A DNA stretch of 64,000 nt from Balneolaceae bacterium (GTDB taxonomy: Bacteria; Bacteroidota; Rhodothermia; Balneolales; Balneolaceae), in the NCBI GenBank assembly GCA_017640665.1, contig JAEPQE010000001.1, positions 575,262 through 639,261 on the forward strand, in the 5' to 3' direction. The translations under genes and the position numbers were made by a program. Positions 44,928-54,918 of the stretch are shown piece by piece; positions within the stretch are counted from its first letter, which is position 1, and the number at the start of each line of letters is the position of its first letter. Under the pieces are notes generated by a model. The model was not told the DNA's origin. It was given only the letters and a program-made list of their open reading frames with translations, and searched no databases.

Positions 44928-47831
44928 ATGATGAGATTTTCTTTCTTTACAGTGTTATTATCTCTTCTTGCATCGGTCGTTTTTGCTCAGGAAAATCTTC
45001 CTGAGTATATGGAGAACACGTTGATCGTCAAATTTAAAAACGAGCAGGCTGCAACGGAATATCGAGCTAAATCTACTCCTCAGGCATCTTTGTTTACTAA
45101 TCATAATTTGAATTCCGGACGTTCGATATGGAAGCAAGAGTTCTCAAACCGTATTCAAGAGAATATGAGGAAGAAAGGAAAGGTTGCCAAAATTACAAGT
45201 ATGGATCGTCTCAAGAATGTGTATGAATTTAATTACAGTTCAGATATTGATCCGCTGGTATTGGCACGCAAAATCTCCAGGTTACCCGGAGTGGATTACG
45301 CAGAACCAAGGTACCTATATAAAACCACCCTAAATACTTCTGATCCAATTAGAAATGATTATGTAGACTTCCACAACTTTCACAGGGCATGGGATATAAG
45401 TACCAGTTCATCGGATGTTATTATTGGTATTGTGGACAGTGGCGTAAATTATGAACATGAAGATTTATCAGACAAACTTTGGGTCAATGAAGATGAAATC
45501 CCAAATAATGGCATTGATGATGATAACAACGGTTTTGTTGATGATTATCTGGGGTGGGATTTTTGGGATCGTGGTTTCACAAATGCAGATATTCGTTCTG
45601 ATAACGACCCTTTTTCTTCCAATAATCCGCACGGAAGTCATGTAGCCGGAATTGCTACCGCAACTCCTGATAACGACTTAGGATTAGCAGGTTCAGGCTT
45701 TAACGCACGTTATATGGCTGTTAAAGTTGGTGGAGCACCCGATGATCCTAGTACTAGTGGAGATGAATCCAGATCTATTGGCTTTGGCTACGAAGGTATT
45801 TTATATGCAGTTATGAATGGAGCCGATATTGTTAATAATAGTTGGGGAGGGTCCGGATTTTCAATTTTTGGTCGGGATGTTGTAAACCTGGCTACGGAGG
45901 CCGGTGTTTTAGTTATTGCAGCTGCGGGAAACGATGGAGCGGAAGTAACCCAGTATCCTGCTGACTATGAAAGTGTACTTTCGGTTGGAGCTCTGGGAAC
46001 ACGTGGAGATGAAATTGCAGACTATACAAACTTTGGCTATAACGTAGATGTATTTGCTACTGGTACAATTCGTAGTACAGTAGGTACCAGTGCAAGCGAA
46101 ACTTCCAGCTATTCCACTTTTCAGGGTACATCTATGGCTTCTCCTGTTGTGGCAGGGTTAGCCGCATTATTAAAAACTGAATACCCCGATTGGGGACCGG
46201 AAAGAATGATGCTTCAAATTCGTTCATCTTCTGTATCAATTGAAGAAGCAAACAGAGAGAACTTAAAGAACCGGTTGGGACTTGGAAAAATTGATGCCGA
46301 ACAAGCTCTATTAAGCCCCAAACCTGGAGTACGAGTTGATTCAGTTGAGTTCCTGAACAGCGAGGGGGAACTTTTGAATGTTAATGAAGAAGGAATTATC
46401 CGCTTACATGTAACGAATTATGGCGCGCCAGTAACCTCTTTGTCTTTAACTATTTCAAGTATTTCAGAAAATATCGGTATTGAAGATGGAACGTTTCAGA
46501 TTGGTGCCTTATCTACAAATGAAAAATCTACCTTAGATATACCTGTTAGTTTAGATGAGCGAATTCTTCAAACTTTGAATTCCCGATTTTTTATCGAGTT
46601 TGAAGATATTCCATCACAATATTCAGACTTCAGGATTATCACTTACGATGAAATTCGATCAAATACTTCCCAAGTTAACAATTTAGCTATATCATTTACT
46701 CCGACCGGCAATATTGGATTTTATGATGCCGGCAACTTAGCTGGTGGTGTAGGTTTTGTTCCGTTTCCGGAAACAGCAAACTTTAGTGAAGACAATCTCC
46801 TTTATGAAGGAGGTCTGATGCTGGAAATTAATCAGCAAATTGCCAATACTTTACGTGAAAACCCCAATTCCACACCAAATCGTGATTTTGTCCCTGTATC
46901 TTTTTTAAAATTTACTGAACCCGGATTAATATCTGATGCTGATGGTACAACGACTTTTAAACCGAAAGAGATAAGTGGAATACAAGGCGCTGAAGTAACA
47001 TTAAATACTTATGCCTTCGACTCAGACGGGCTTTCGAATTCTGTTATTCTCAATTATATAATTAAAAATAAAAGTGCCACTCTTTCTTATTCTGATGTTT
47101 ACATTGGCATTTTTAATGATTGGGATATTGGAGAAGTCAATAATAACTCTGCCTATTATAATGAAGCCAATGATGTCCTCTATATATTGGAGGAAGGAGA
47201 TTCAAGTCACCCCATCGTAGCTTTAGCTAATCTTGCTAATACTTCTTCAGTTCTCGCAATTGAAAATGGTTTTGAAGGCTCCGGGAATGAGTTCCAGTTC
47301 AACATCTATGATGGTTTTTCAAAAACAGAGAAATCATTATCACTAAGAGCCGGGGTCAATAATACTCAGGTGCTTAATGCTGATGTTTCAGCCGTAGTTG
47401 CTAATGGACCGTACTTTATTCCTCCTGGCGATTCTATCTCTGTTGGTTTTGTTTATACTTTTGGTGAGGATGAACAAGAAGTACTTGATCAGGTAAACGC
47501 AGTTAAAGCATTATCACTGTTTGAATTGTCAAACATCAATAACGATCCGGACCTTGGTTTTCCTGATGAAACTTCACTGCTACAGAACTTTCCAAATCCA
47601 TTTAATCCGAGTACTACATTCTCGTTCAACCTCAACAGAATATCAAATGTGACTTTATCGGTTTACAATATCCTTGGACAAAAAGTACGTACTATCCTTG
47701 ATAATGAACGTCTGCAAGGTGGAATCCATCAGTATCCTGTAACCCTTGATAATTTAAGTAGTGGGGTTTATTTCGCTGTAATGGAAAGTATTGATAGAAA
47801 GGAAACTATCAGGATAACACTGGTGAAATAG
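44928..47831 (+). CDS. Subtilisin-like serine protease with T9SS-type C-terminal sorting domain
   Basis: 967 residues with signal peptide (LLSLLASVVFAQ) and an N-terminal inhibitor-like region (30-130, ending VDYAEPRYLY). The S8 triad is complete: D170 in GIVDSGVN, H235 in PHGSHVAG and S402 in GTSMASPVVAG. The middle 400 residues look like beta domains. Residues about 888-967 (NFPNPFNPSTTFSF, YNILGQKV, SGVYFAV) form a type A sorting domain, so the enzyme is probably secreted and attached through the type IX system. Its stop is directly followed by the next TTG start. Confidence 0.92.
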   Translation: MMRFSFFTVLLSLLASVVFAQENLPEYMENTLIVKFKNEQAATEYRAKSTPQASLFTNHNLNSGRSIWKQEFSNRIQENMRKKGKVAKITSMDRLKNVYEFNYSSDIDPLVLARKISRLPGVDYAEPRYLYKTTLNTSDPIRNDYVDFHNFHRAWDISTSSSDVIIGIVDSGVNYEHEDLSDKLWVNEDEIPNNGIDDDNNGFVDDYLGWDFWDRGFTNADIRSDNDPFSSNNPHGSHVAGIATATPDNDLGLAGSGFNARYMAVKVGGAPDDPSTSGDESRSIGFGYEGILYAVMNGADIVNNSWGGSGFSIFGRDVVNLATEAGVLVIAAAGNDGAEVTQYPADYESVLSVGALGTRGDEIADYTNFGYNVDVFATGTIRSTVGTSASETSSYSTFQGTSMASPVVAGLAALLKTEYPDWGPERMMLQIRSSSVSIEEANRENLKNRLGLGKIDAEQALLSPKPGVRVDSVEFLNSEGELLNVNEEGIIRLHVTNYGAPVTSLSLTISSISENIGIEDGTFQIGALSTNEKSTLDIPVSLDERILQTLNSRFFIEFEDIPSQYSDFRIITYDEIRSNTSQVNNLAISFTPTGNIGFYDAGNLAGGVGFVPFPETANFSEDNLLYEGGLMLEINQQIANTLRENPNSTPNRDFVPVSFLKFTEPGLISDADGTTTFKPKEISGIQGAEVTLNTYAFDSDGLSNSVILNYIIKNKSATLSYSDVYIGIFNDWDIGEVNNNSAYYNEANDVLYILEEGDSSHPIVALANLANTSSVLAIENGFEGSGNEFQFNIYDGFSKTEKSLSLRAGVNNTQVLNADVSAVVANGPYFIPPGDSISVGFVYTFGEDEQEVLDQVNAVKALSLFELSNINNDPDLGFPDETSLLQNFPNPFNPSTTFSFNLNRISNVTLSVYNILGQKVRTILDNERLQGGIHQYPVTLDNLSSGVYFAVMESIDRKETIRITLVK

Positions 47832-48767
47832 TTGTCGTTATTTTCGCCGAAACCTTTTAAACCAGCTTGGTGGGCCTTTAATGGTCATGTACATACCGTT
47901 GTATCTTCCTTCAGTAAGGTCAATACTGTTCAGTTTGAACGAATAGAAATCGACACTTCTGATAATGATTTCCTGGAAATCGACCTGATTGACCTGAAAA
48001 AAGACCAGCCTGTTGTTGCCCTATTTCATGGGTTAGAAGGTTCGTCTGAACGGTTCTATATCCGTAGCCTGATGCATGACTTACAATCATCAGGTTACTC
48101 TTCGGTAGCTTTAAATTTTCGGGGATGTGGGAGTCGACTTAATGAGCAACGCAGGTTTTATCACTCTGGAGAAACCTCGGATTATGCTACTTTTTTTAAC
48201 TGGATTAAGTCCCGCTTTCCTGAAAACCTAATTTATGCAGTTGGATTTTCGTTGGGTGGAAACGCACTCATAAAATCGCTTGGTGAGGAAGCAGGTTCTC
48301 ACCCTGTTACCCGGGCAGTAGCAGTGTCACCACCTTATGATTTGAAAGCTGGTTCACTCAACCTGGAGCATGGATTCAACAAAGTGTATGCTTATCGGTT
48401 TTTAAAGACACTGGCAGAAAAACTTGAAAGAAAGCGAATCAAATACCCTGATTTGCCTGCATTTAATGGAGACACACTTTATGAGTTTGACGATAGGGTT
48501 ACCGCTCCTATTCATGGGTTTGATGGAGCAGACCACTATTATGAAACATGTTCCTCGAAACAGTTTTTAGCTGATGTACAAACCCCTTTGCTTCTTATTC
48601 ACAGTAAGGAAGACACGCTATGTCCTCTTCAGTTTGCTCCCTTCGAAATGATCGAAAAAAATCCTTTTATCACAAGAGTTTTTACTGAGAAAGGTGGACA
48701 CGTTGGCTTTATCAGTTCACCCCGAAATTGGATTAATGAAACTATTCTCCACTGGTTACAATCGTAG
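47832..48767 (+). CDS. YheT-family alpha/beta hydrolase
   Basis: 311 residues, TTG start directly after the subtilase stop. Contains WWAFNGHVHTVVSSF, LFHGLEGSSERFYIR, NFRGCG, the nucleophile elbow GFSLGGN, a SKEDTLCP acid and GGHVGF histidine, all features of the YheT/EMB8 hydrolases. Substrate unknown. Probably cotranscribed with, but unrelated to, the protease. Confidence 0.88.
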   Translation: MSLFSPKPFKPAWWAFNGHVHTVVSSFSKVNTVQFERIEIDTSDNDFLEIDLIDLKKDQPVVALFHGLEGSSERFYIRSLMHDLQSSGYSSVALNFRGCGSRLNEQRRFYHSGETSDYATFFNWIKSRFPENLIYAVGFSLGGNALIKSLGEEAGSHPVTRAVAVSPPYDLKAGSLNLEHGFNKVYAYRFLKTLAEKLERKRIKYPDLPAFNGDTLYEFDDRVTAPIHGFDGADHYYETCSSKQFLADVQTPLLLIHSKEDTLCPLQFAPFEMIEKNPFITRVFTEKGGHVGFISSPRNWINETILHWLQS

Positions 48768-48824
48768 AAAACGATTCTTATCTTAGCACTGTTATCTCCA
48801 CTCACTTTAAAGAATAGCTTCATT

Positions 48825-49781
48825 ATGGTTATTATTATTGGTGCCGGTCCAATTGGACTTGCCACCGGAATTCAGCTTCAGAAAAAAAATATTCCTTTTC
48901 AAATTATTGAACGAGGTTGCCTGGTGAATTCTCTTTATCACTATCCAACTAACATGACCTTCTTTTCAACTTCGGATAAGTTGGAGATAGGTGATGTCCC
49001 TTTTATTTCTCATGGCTTTAAACCTACAAGAAGCGAAGCATTAGAATATTATCGAAGAGCGGCAGAGCACTACAAACTTCCTATCAACCTGTATGAAAGT
49101 GTGACCAGTGTTGAGGGTGAGGATGGCAATTTTACCATTAAAACAACTAAAGCTGAATACAACGCAGAGAAAGTAGTAGTAGCAACTGGTTTTTATGGGT
49201 CAGCTAATAAAATGAATGTTCCGGGGGAAGATCTTCCAAAGGTGAAGCATTATTATGATGAACCTCACCCCTATGCCTGGCAGGATATTCTGGTTGTGGG
49301 CGCCGGAAATTCCGGTGTTGATGTTGCTCTGGAATGCTATCGTTCTGGTGCAAATGTAACCATGGCCGTTCGCTATGGAGAGATTAAACCTTCCGTGAAA
49401 TATTGGGTTAAACCTGATATCGAAAACAGAATTAAGTTTGGAGAAATCGATGCCTATTTTAATACAGAGGTAAAAGAGATCAAAGAGCATGAAGTGGTTC
49501 TTGAGACTCCTGAAGGAGAGAAAATAATCCAAAACGATTTCGTCCTGGCAATGACTGGTTACCATCCAAATTACAAACTAATGGAAGCCTTAGGTATTGA
49601 GCTCACCGAAGACGAAAAGTGTATGCCGGTTCATGAGGAAGACTCACTGGAAACCAACCGAAAAGGGATGTATGTAGCCGGCGTGGTTTGTGGGGGGTTA
49701 GATACCAGTCGATTATTCATCGAAAACTCAAGAGTGCACGCTGATCAGATCGCGGAACACATTGCAAACTCTTTGAAATAA
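48825..49781 (+). CDS. YpdA-like flavoprotein disulfide reductase
   Basis: 318 residues. Two Rossmann motifs, IIIGAGPIGLATGIQLQ for FAD and ILVVGAGNSGVDVALECY for NADPH, and no CxxC active site. TNMTFFSTSDKLEIGDVPF and the C-terminal AGVVCGGLDTSRLFIENSR are typical of YpdA, proposed as bacillithiol disulfide reductase. Bacillithiol is made by some Bacteroidota-type bacteria. Its stop is adjacent to the 3' end of the SRP RNA on the other strand. Confidence 0.88.
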   Translation: MVIIIGAGPIGLATGIQLQKKNIPFQIIERGCLVNSLYHYPTNMTFFSTSDKLEIGDVPFISHGFKPTRSEALEYYRRAAEHYKLPINLYESVTSVEGEDGNFTIKTTKAEYNAEKVVVATGFYGSANKMNVPGEDLPKVKHYYDEPHPYAWQDILVVGAGNSGVDVALECYRSGANVTMAVRYGEIKPSVKYWVKPDIENRIKFGEIDAYFNTEVKEIKEHEVVLETPEGEKIIQNDFVLAMTGYHPNYKLMEALGIELTEDEKCMPVHEEDSLETNRKGMYVAGVVCGGLDTSRLFIENSRVHADQIAEHIANSLK

Positions 49782-49785
49782 AAAA

Positions 49786-49886
49786 TGGGCAAGCGACCTA
49801 TATCACGTCGCTACAACCAAATTACCGCTGCTGCATTCCTGCCCTGACGGAGTTCAAAGGGAGCTGACTGTATAGGACTTGCCCAA
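49786..49886 (-). ncRNA. ffs: Signal recognition particle RNA, small bacterial type (4.5S)
   Basis: On the minus strand the segment reads as a long hairpin whose ends pair (GGGCAAG at 49884-49878 with CTTGCCC at 49793-49787; CCTATA with TATAGG inside). The apex carries GTCAGGGCAGGAATGCAGCA, which matches the conserved domain IV of SRP RNA bound by Ffh. Length about 100 nt. It is followed by a T-rich stretch, and a Bacteroidota-type promoter lies just upstream. The SRP RNA targets nascent membrane proteins. Confidence 0.88.
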
Positions 49887-49892
49887 GAACCC

Positions 49893-49924
49893 TAAAGGTA
49901 AGGCTTATTAGCCCCAATTATCAA
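49893..49924 (-). promoter_or_regulatory. Bacteroidota-type promoter for the SRP RNA
   Basis: Minus strand TTG (49924-49922), 21-base spacer, TACCTTTA (49900-49893). This fits the phylum consensus TTG-N19-21-TAnnTTTG with one mismatch, and places the start about seven bases on, at the predicted 5' end of the RNA. Confidence 0.55.
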
Positions 49925-49947
49925 GCTGAATTAGCTATGAATTAATG

Positions 49948-52116
49948 TTACTTGCTCTTCATTATATATACTCCATCCCAGTCTTTAGCAGGTGGATTTT
50001 CCTTCATCATTTTGCAGCGCTCGATAAATAATTTTGAAGGGTTTTTAGTATGAGTCTCAAGCGGGAGGGCTTGTTCAAAAAGTTTAATCGCGGCGTTCCA
50101 CTCTTGTTTAAAATAGCGTTCCATACCTTGCTCGTACAGCCCAATACAATCCAGTAACTGTTGAGAGGCATCAACTCTTAGTCCTGCTATTTCATAAACT
50201 TTTACGGGTTTTGATCTACCTTTAACAACAATATTATCCAACAACCGGAAAACGCAATCATCTCCGTGATCTTCTGCTTCCATTTTAGTGGTTTCGGTAA
50301 CCATCGTAAATACGTTGTATTGTTTAGCACCGCTTTCGCAGCGAGCAGCCAAGTTCACATTATCCCCCATCATTGTGTAATTAAACCTGCGCTCGGAACC
50401 CATATTTCCGGTTACCATATCTCCGGTATTCATTCCCATACGATGTTGCATATTCCAAACAATTTCGGGCCAGTCATCTTTCTTCCATTTTTCCCGAAGT
50501 TCAACCAGTTTCTTTTCCATTAGCTGTGAAGAAACACATGCTCGAAGTGCATGATCTTTGATGGGTATAGGAGCGCCAAAAAAAGCAACGATCGCATCAC
50601 CGATAAACTTATCAAGAGTTCCACCCTGATCGTTTAAGATATTTGTCATTGCCGTAAGGTATTCGTTAATAAGGGTAACTAATTGCTTTGGTTCAAGTTG
50701 TTCAGAGAATGTGGAAAAAGAAACAATATCGCTAAAAAAAGCCGTCATATAGGTATCGTCACCACCAAGCTTTGGCTCTTCACCCGATTCAATCATTTGG
50801 TCTACAAGCTGTGGAGAAACATAAGATGAAAACATTCCCTTAATTCGCTTTTTTTCCCGTTGTTCATTCAAAAACTCATAACCAACTGTCCCAATCTGGC
50901 TTAAGAAAATGGAAATCACCACTCCGGAAACGTGAAGAAAAAACTGGCTTTTCAAAAATAATAGAATAGCCAATCCATAATAGACCGCCATTAACACAGC
51001 CATGAAAGCAAACCCCCAGCCTGCACCTACCGAGCGGTTAAAGAATACCACCAACAAAGTTAAGAACAGCATTACAAATAACCTGGACACATCTTTTTGG
51101 CGTGAAAGGTAATTTCCATCCAAAATGGTTTGCATAGCATGGGCATGAATTTCATATCCGGGTCTGGGGAAATCGGCACTAGCAAATGGTGTAGGATGAA
51201 AGTCCTGGAGAGTAGGCATTGTGGAACCAACGATAACTATCTTATCTTTAAATACTCCATCGTAGAGTAGGCCTGTTTTTGTAAGTGGATCGTCAAAGAG
51301 ATTCATCTCAAAAAAACCATCTTCATCTACCGTGTTATAGGATGAGTCATCGATTACATGATCAAAATTATACTCTGGAAAAATGCCTTCAGGACCATAG
51401 TAATTGATGATAAATGAATTCAAGTTGTCTCTTTCAATAATGTATTCTCCTACAGCGAATTCTTCATCCTTAGTAACAGAAGTAAGATCTTGTAAAGCAC
51501 CGGGTTCTAAATCCTGGTACACCCGAAGTCCCTCAAGACCAAGCATATAAAATGATTGCTCATTGGCAATTTGACCAAGGTTATAAATCCGCACAAACCC
51601 ATCAATATGATCTGTAGTTTGAACCAAACCTACTGGATTTGGATTAGCGTTCAAAAGCACTTCTGTAGGAAAGTCTCGTACAATCATGCTGGAGTTCCTG
51701 TTCGATGATTCCTGCAAAGCTCCTGCTAATATCACGCCTCCATGCTCTCTGATTTGTTGAGCAAATAAAGTGTCATTTTTAAGATTGTAAATATCCTGAT
51801 TGGCAAAAATCACATCAAACAGAATAGCCTTAGCACCCGCTCTGGCAAGATTCTCTACCAGTTTAGCATGAACACTTGTTGGCCAGGGCCATTTTTCGGG
51901 GATTTCTTCGTCTGCCTGATCACTAATGGCTACTAATACTATTGGAGAGTCTTCAACCGAAACAGGACCTCTGATTTCGAAAAAAGAATCCCGGATAGCC
52001 AGCTCTGTTTTCTGGACTTGCTGTGTTAACATCAAAAGAACAGAGAGAGAGAAGGTAATCGCTGCTATAAGCAGATAAAAGATTACTCCTTTCTTTTTTC
52101 GGGAGGCGAGTTTCAT
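49948..52116 (-). CDS. CHASE2-domain class III adenylate/guanylate cyclase
   Basis: 722 residues. A transmembrane helix (about 10-30), an extracytoplasmic CHASE2 sensor (about 40-340; WPWPTSVHAKLVENLARAGA, ILFDVIFA), about three more helices (345-425), then a class III cyclase domain. The metal aspartates are in FFSDIVSFSTFS and DKFIGDAIVAFFGAP; YTMMGDNVNLAARCE completes the site. A C-terminal helical region (LDCIGLYEQGMERYFKQEW) resembles a TPR. It makes cyclic nucleotide in response to an envelope signal. Last gene of a four-gene operon, three bases after the barrel gene. Confidence 0.92.
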   Translation of the reverse strand: MKLASRKKKGVIFYLLIAAITFSLSVLLMLTQQVQKTELAIRDSFFEIRGPVSVEDSPIVLVAISDQADEEIPEKWPWPTSVHAKLVENLARAGAKAILFDVIFANQDIYNLKNDTLFAQQIREHGGVILAGALQESSNRNSSMIVRDFPTEVLLNANPNPVGLVQTTDHIDGFVRIYNLGQIANEQSFYMLGLEGLRVYQDLEPGALQDLTSVTKDEEFAVGEYIIERDNLNSFIINYYGPEGIFPEYNFDHVIDDSSYNTVDEDGFFEMNLFDDPLTKTGLLYDGVFKDKIVIVGSTMPTLQDFHPTPFASADFPRPGYEIHAHAMQTILDGNYLSRQKDVSRLFVMLFLTLLVVFFNRSVGAGWGFAFMAVLMAVYYGLAILLFLKSQFFLHVSGVVISIFLSQIGTVGYEFLNEQREKKRIKGMFSSYVSPQLVDQMIESGEEPKLGGDDTYMTAFFSDIVSFSTFSEQLEPKQLVTLINEYLTAMTNILNDQGGTLDKFIGDAIVAFFGAPIPIKDHALRACVSSQLMEKKLVELREKWKKDDWPEIVWNMQHRMGMNTGDMVTGNMGSERRFNYTMMGDNVNLAARCESGAKQYNVFTMVTETTKMEAEDHGDDCVFRLLDNIVVKGRSKPVKVYEIAGLRVDASQQLLDCIGLYEQGMERYFKQEWNAAIKLFEQALPLETHTKNPSKLFIERCKMMKENPPAKDWDGVYIMKSK

Positions 52117-52119
52117 GAT

Positions 52120-54849
52120 TTAGAACCGGTAGATGTAACGTAGCTGGACGACCCGGTCATTGATTGAATTTGCTCCTGACACATTGGTGAAGTTCGAATC
52201 AAAAAGAAAGGAGTGATTATTATCGAGCCTATATTCCGCACCTGCTATGAGCACATAAGTGCCAAAGTTTGATGAATTCCGTTCATCACTCAACACGTAA
52301 TAGTCATTGAAGAAATTCGAATCTTCACCATTTTCGATACTTAGCGTTCTGGTTCTTGATCTGTTACTTGTAAAAGCAAGTCTGCTGTTTAAGGCCAGTT
52401 TCCCATCCATCATGAAATACGTTCCTCCAGCGTACATCCCAAATATATTGATATCCAACTGCCCGTTTCCTGATTCCGTGTTGTTGAAGGTCATACCGAG
52501 TTGGGTGCGAAGCGGCAAGTTTTCAAATCTTGAACCGATATTTAATGAGACCGATGAGTTCTTAGCATCACCATAAGTAAATACCTCATCAGTAGTATTT
52601 AAAGAAGAGACATTTACAGTAGCATCATGAACCATGTCCATAAATCTCACTTGTTGTGTTACCGAGAAGCTTAAGTTAAGGGTGGTGTTCATTCTTGGAA
52701 CGGTTGTGGTTAAGGTATCTCCATCTACAATTCTTAAATTCTGAACGGCCGAATTCTCCAGTTCGGCGGGTACTTCAGAGTTAAAACGTTCCACTCCATT
52801 TTCTCTGGATCTGTAACGAAAGCCTACGCTTATTTTAGGAAGACTATTTCTTACCGGGTACCAACTCACGTTACTTCTGTAAGAATTTGTCTTAGTAGTG
52901 GCTTCTTTTACATCAGTAACGTTATCATTCAAGGCTTCATAACCTAACGTAACATACAGTTGATTGCGGAATAACCTGAACCTGTCTGAAATAGTAAAGC
53001 CCGCGATGTCTTTCCTGATGGTAGAATTTGCCAGAGAAACGAAGTCAGGGCCTACCCATCTATACTGAATACTTAGGTTGTTTTTTGGATGCACGATAGA
53101 TAATTCAGTATCGGAGCCTAAAATAGATGTAGGGAAAAATGCTTCGGCTTCTGTGCTATCGGTCCCCAGTCCTTTAAGTCTTACAGGTATTACACTCATG
53201 TTCTCATTAATGATGATGAACTGTGCGAGACTGGTTAATATATCCAGATCGGATTGGTTCAGATCCTCAAAACCGATATCTGCTGCTCGTAAGGAATCCA
53301 AGGGGCCCCCATAAATATCATTATTGAGTGCACTTGCAACTGTCTCTGTTTTAAACCGGATTTTATTATCCGCCGCTCTGAATCCCAGGTCTATCCCGGC
53401 TACAAAATTACCTTTGGGTCTTGGGCTTCCACCTTGAACACGAAGCAAATCCGGATTTTGGCTAAGTTTCGTTTGGTCTTCATTCGTTAAAGCTCCTAAA
53501 AACTGATTTGACGAAACCAGATCGGTATAATCAATTACATTAAAAATTGACGATGTATCGTCCTCTACCTTCATTGCCTGAATACCAAGCTGAAATTTTC
53601 TGGGATTCCCTAATCCTACCCTTCCGCCTATAATTTTCCTGGCAAATGTACCACGCCCTGAGCTTTCATAACCCAATGTATAGGTTGTATCCTGTGGAAC
53701 TCCTCCCGCTATTACCGTATCCACTTCTACCGAAGTGTATAAATTGGTGACTTTTCTACTTAACTCGCCATAGAGAAATTGAACATTTATCGCATCCCAT
53801 AACACATGTAATGACGTGTTTATTCCATACATCCGGCGACCGGAAATAGTGAATTTACTAAGCCTTGGATAAACATGACCTGCTTCAAACTCCCACCATT
53901 TACCCAGACTCAGTTTAACACCAAAACGATTTTGAGGTTGAAGGCGGTTTGATTCCTGAGAAGTGATAAACCCATTTGCCGAATATTTGAACAGACCATA
54001 GGAGCCATTAATAAAAGACCTCCCGGTAAAAGCGTTATTAATATCGCCGGAAATTGTTTGGTTCCTCGCGGTTAATTCTACCCTTCCTGTCGGGATCAAA
54101 CGTGGCTCAAACCCTCTATAGGAGGCTCTTCTGGGGTCAACAACAGCAAATTGCCATGAAACCACATTATAGGTTTCAGTTGAAGTCACATAGTTTAATT
54201 GAACTGAGTGCGTGCCTTGGCGTAGATTTTTGGGCACATAAGAAATAAAATAATCGGATGTATCAGCCAGACCGGTAACGTCTAATCCATCTAATAATAA
54301 CTTAAACTCCCCTGGTTCAACTTCGTTGATATCATAAAAAAGAGCGACTGCAATATATACATCGTTTTTAGCAAGCCCATTGCCTGGTCTTGGAGATAAG
54401 ACCGTGTAATCAATTCCTTCAGCCTGAGGAAGTTGAGGAACCTCATTCTCTGCAGGACCTTCTACTATATTTACTTCCACCGGATTTTCTGCCGGGAGAT
54501 TCTCAGGATAGAATACATCCTGCACTTCATCTCTAAGAGATAATTGAAAGTAGTATTCAAAACGGGAGCCAGTTAAATCTTCGGGGGTTATTAGAGCTAT
54601 AAATGATCCGTTCAGGTAGCTAATCTCTCTTTGAGAATACCCTAAATCACCTTCGTTTTTATAGAATAATAGTGCTTCAAGAATATCGTTTTGGTTAATT
54701 CCGGATACAATAAACTCTAAGGCATTAGTAGTTGTGCGGTCTAACACCGTTGGTTGTTGATGTTGCACCGTGTATTGTGCAAAAGTAACCTGTGAGCATA
54801 GCGTAACCCAACATAAAACTAATGCAGCACGTAGCACCCCATTTTTCAT
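52120..54849 (-). CDS. Large outer-membrane beta-barrel protein (hypothetical)
   Basis: 909 residues with signal peptide (ending CSQVTFAQ). The N-terminal 230 residues hold two Ig-like or sugar-binding-like beta domains (EGIDYTVLSPRPGNGLAKND, KLLLDGLDVTGLADTSDYF). From about 260 to the end there are repeated amphipathic strands with aromatic-rich turns, ending VVQLRYIYRF with the C-terminal Phe expected of a BAM substrate. No family recognised. Its operon position suggests that it passes a surface signal to the cyclase or is regulated with it (inference). Confidence 0.75.
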   Translation of the reverse strand: MKNGVLRAALVLCWVTLCSQVTFAQYTVQHQQPTVLDRTTTNALEFIVSGINQNDILEALLFYKNEGDLGYSQREISYLNGSFIALITPEDLTGSRFEYYFQLSLRDEVQDVFYPENLPAENPVEVNIVEGPAENEVPQLPQAEGIDYTVLSPRPGNGLAKNDVYIAVALFYDINEVEPGEFKLLLDGLDVTGLADTSDYFISYVPKNLRQGTHSVQLNYVTSTETYNVVSWQFAVVDPRRASYRGFEPRLIPTGRVELTARNQTISGDINNAFTGRSFINGSYGLFKYSANGFITSQESNRLQPQNRFGVKLSLGKWWEFEAGHVYPRLSKFTISGRRMYGINTSLHVLWDAINVQFLYGELSRKVTNLYTSVEVDTVIAGGVPQDTTYTLGYESSGRGTFARKIIGGRVGLGNPRKFQLGIQAMKVEDDTSSIFNVIDYTDLVSSNQFLGALTNEDQTKLSQNPDLLRVQGGSPRPKGNFVAGIDLGFRAADNKIRFKTETVASALNNDIYGGPLDSLRAADIGFEDLNQSDLDILTSLAQFIIINENMSVIPVRLKGLGTDSTEAEAFFPTSILGSDTELSIVHPKNNLSIQYRWVGPDFVSLANSTIRKDIAGFTISDRFRLFRNQLYVTLGYEALNDNVTDVKEATTKTNSYRSNVSWYPVRNSLPKISVGFRYRSRENGVERFNSEVPAELENSAVQNLRIVDGDTLTTTVPRMNTTLNLSFSVTQQVRFMDMVHDATVNVSSLNTTDEVFTYGDAKNSSVSLNIGSRFENLPLRTQLGMTFNNTESGNGQLDINIFGMYAGGTYFMMDGKLALNSRLAFTSNRSRTRTLSIENGEDSNFFNDYYVLSDERNSSNFGTYVLIAGAEYRLDNNHSFLFDSNFTNVSGANSINDRVVQLRYIYRF

Positions 54850-54918
54850 TTCTAACAGATTTTAATACAGTAATAGCCGGAAAGCCTGGTAACTTTCCAA
54901 GAGGTTAAATAACGCTTA

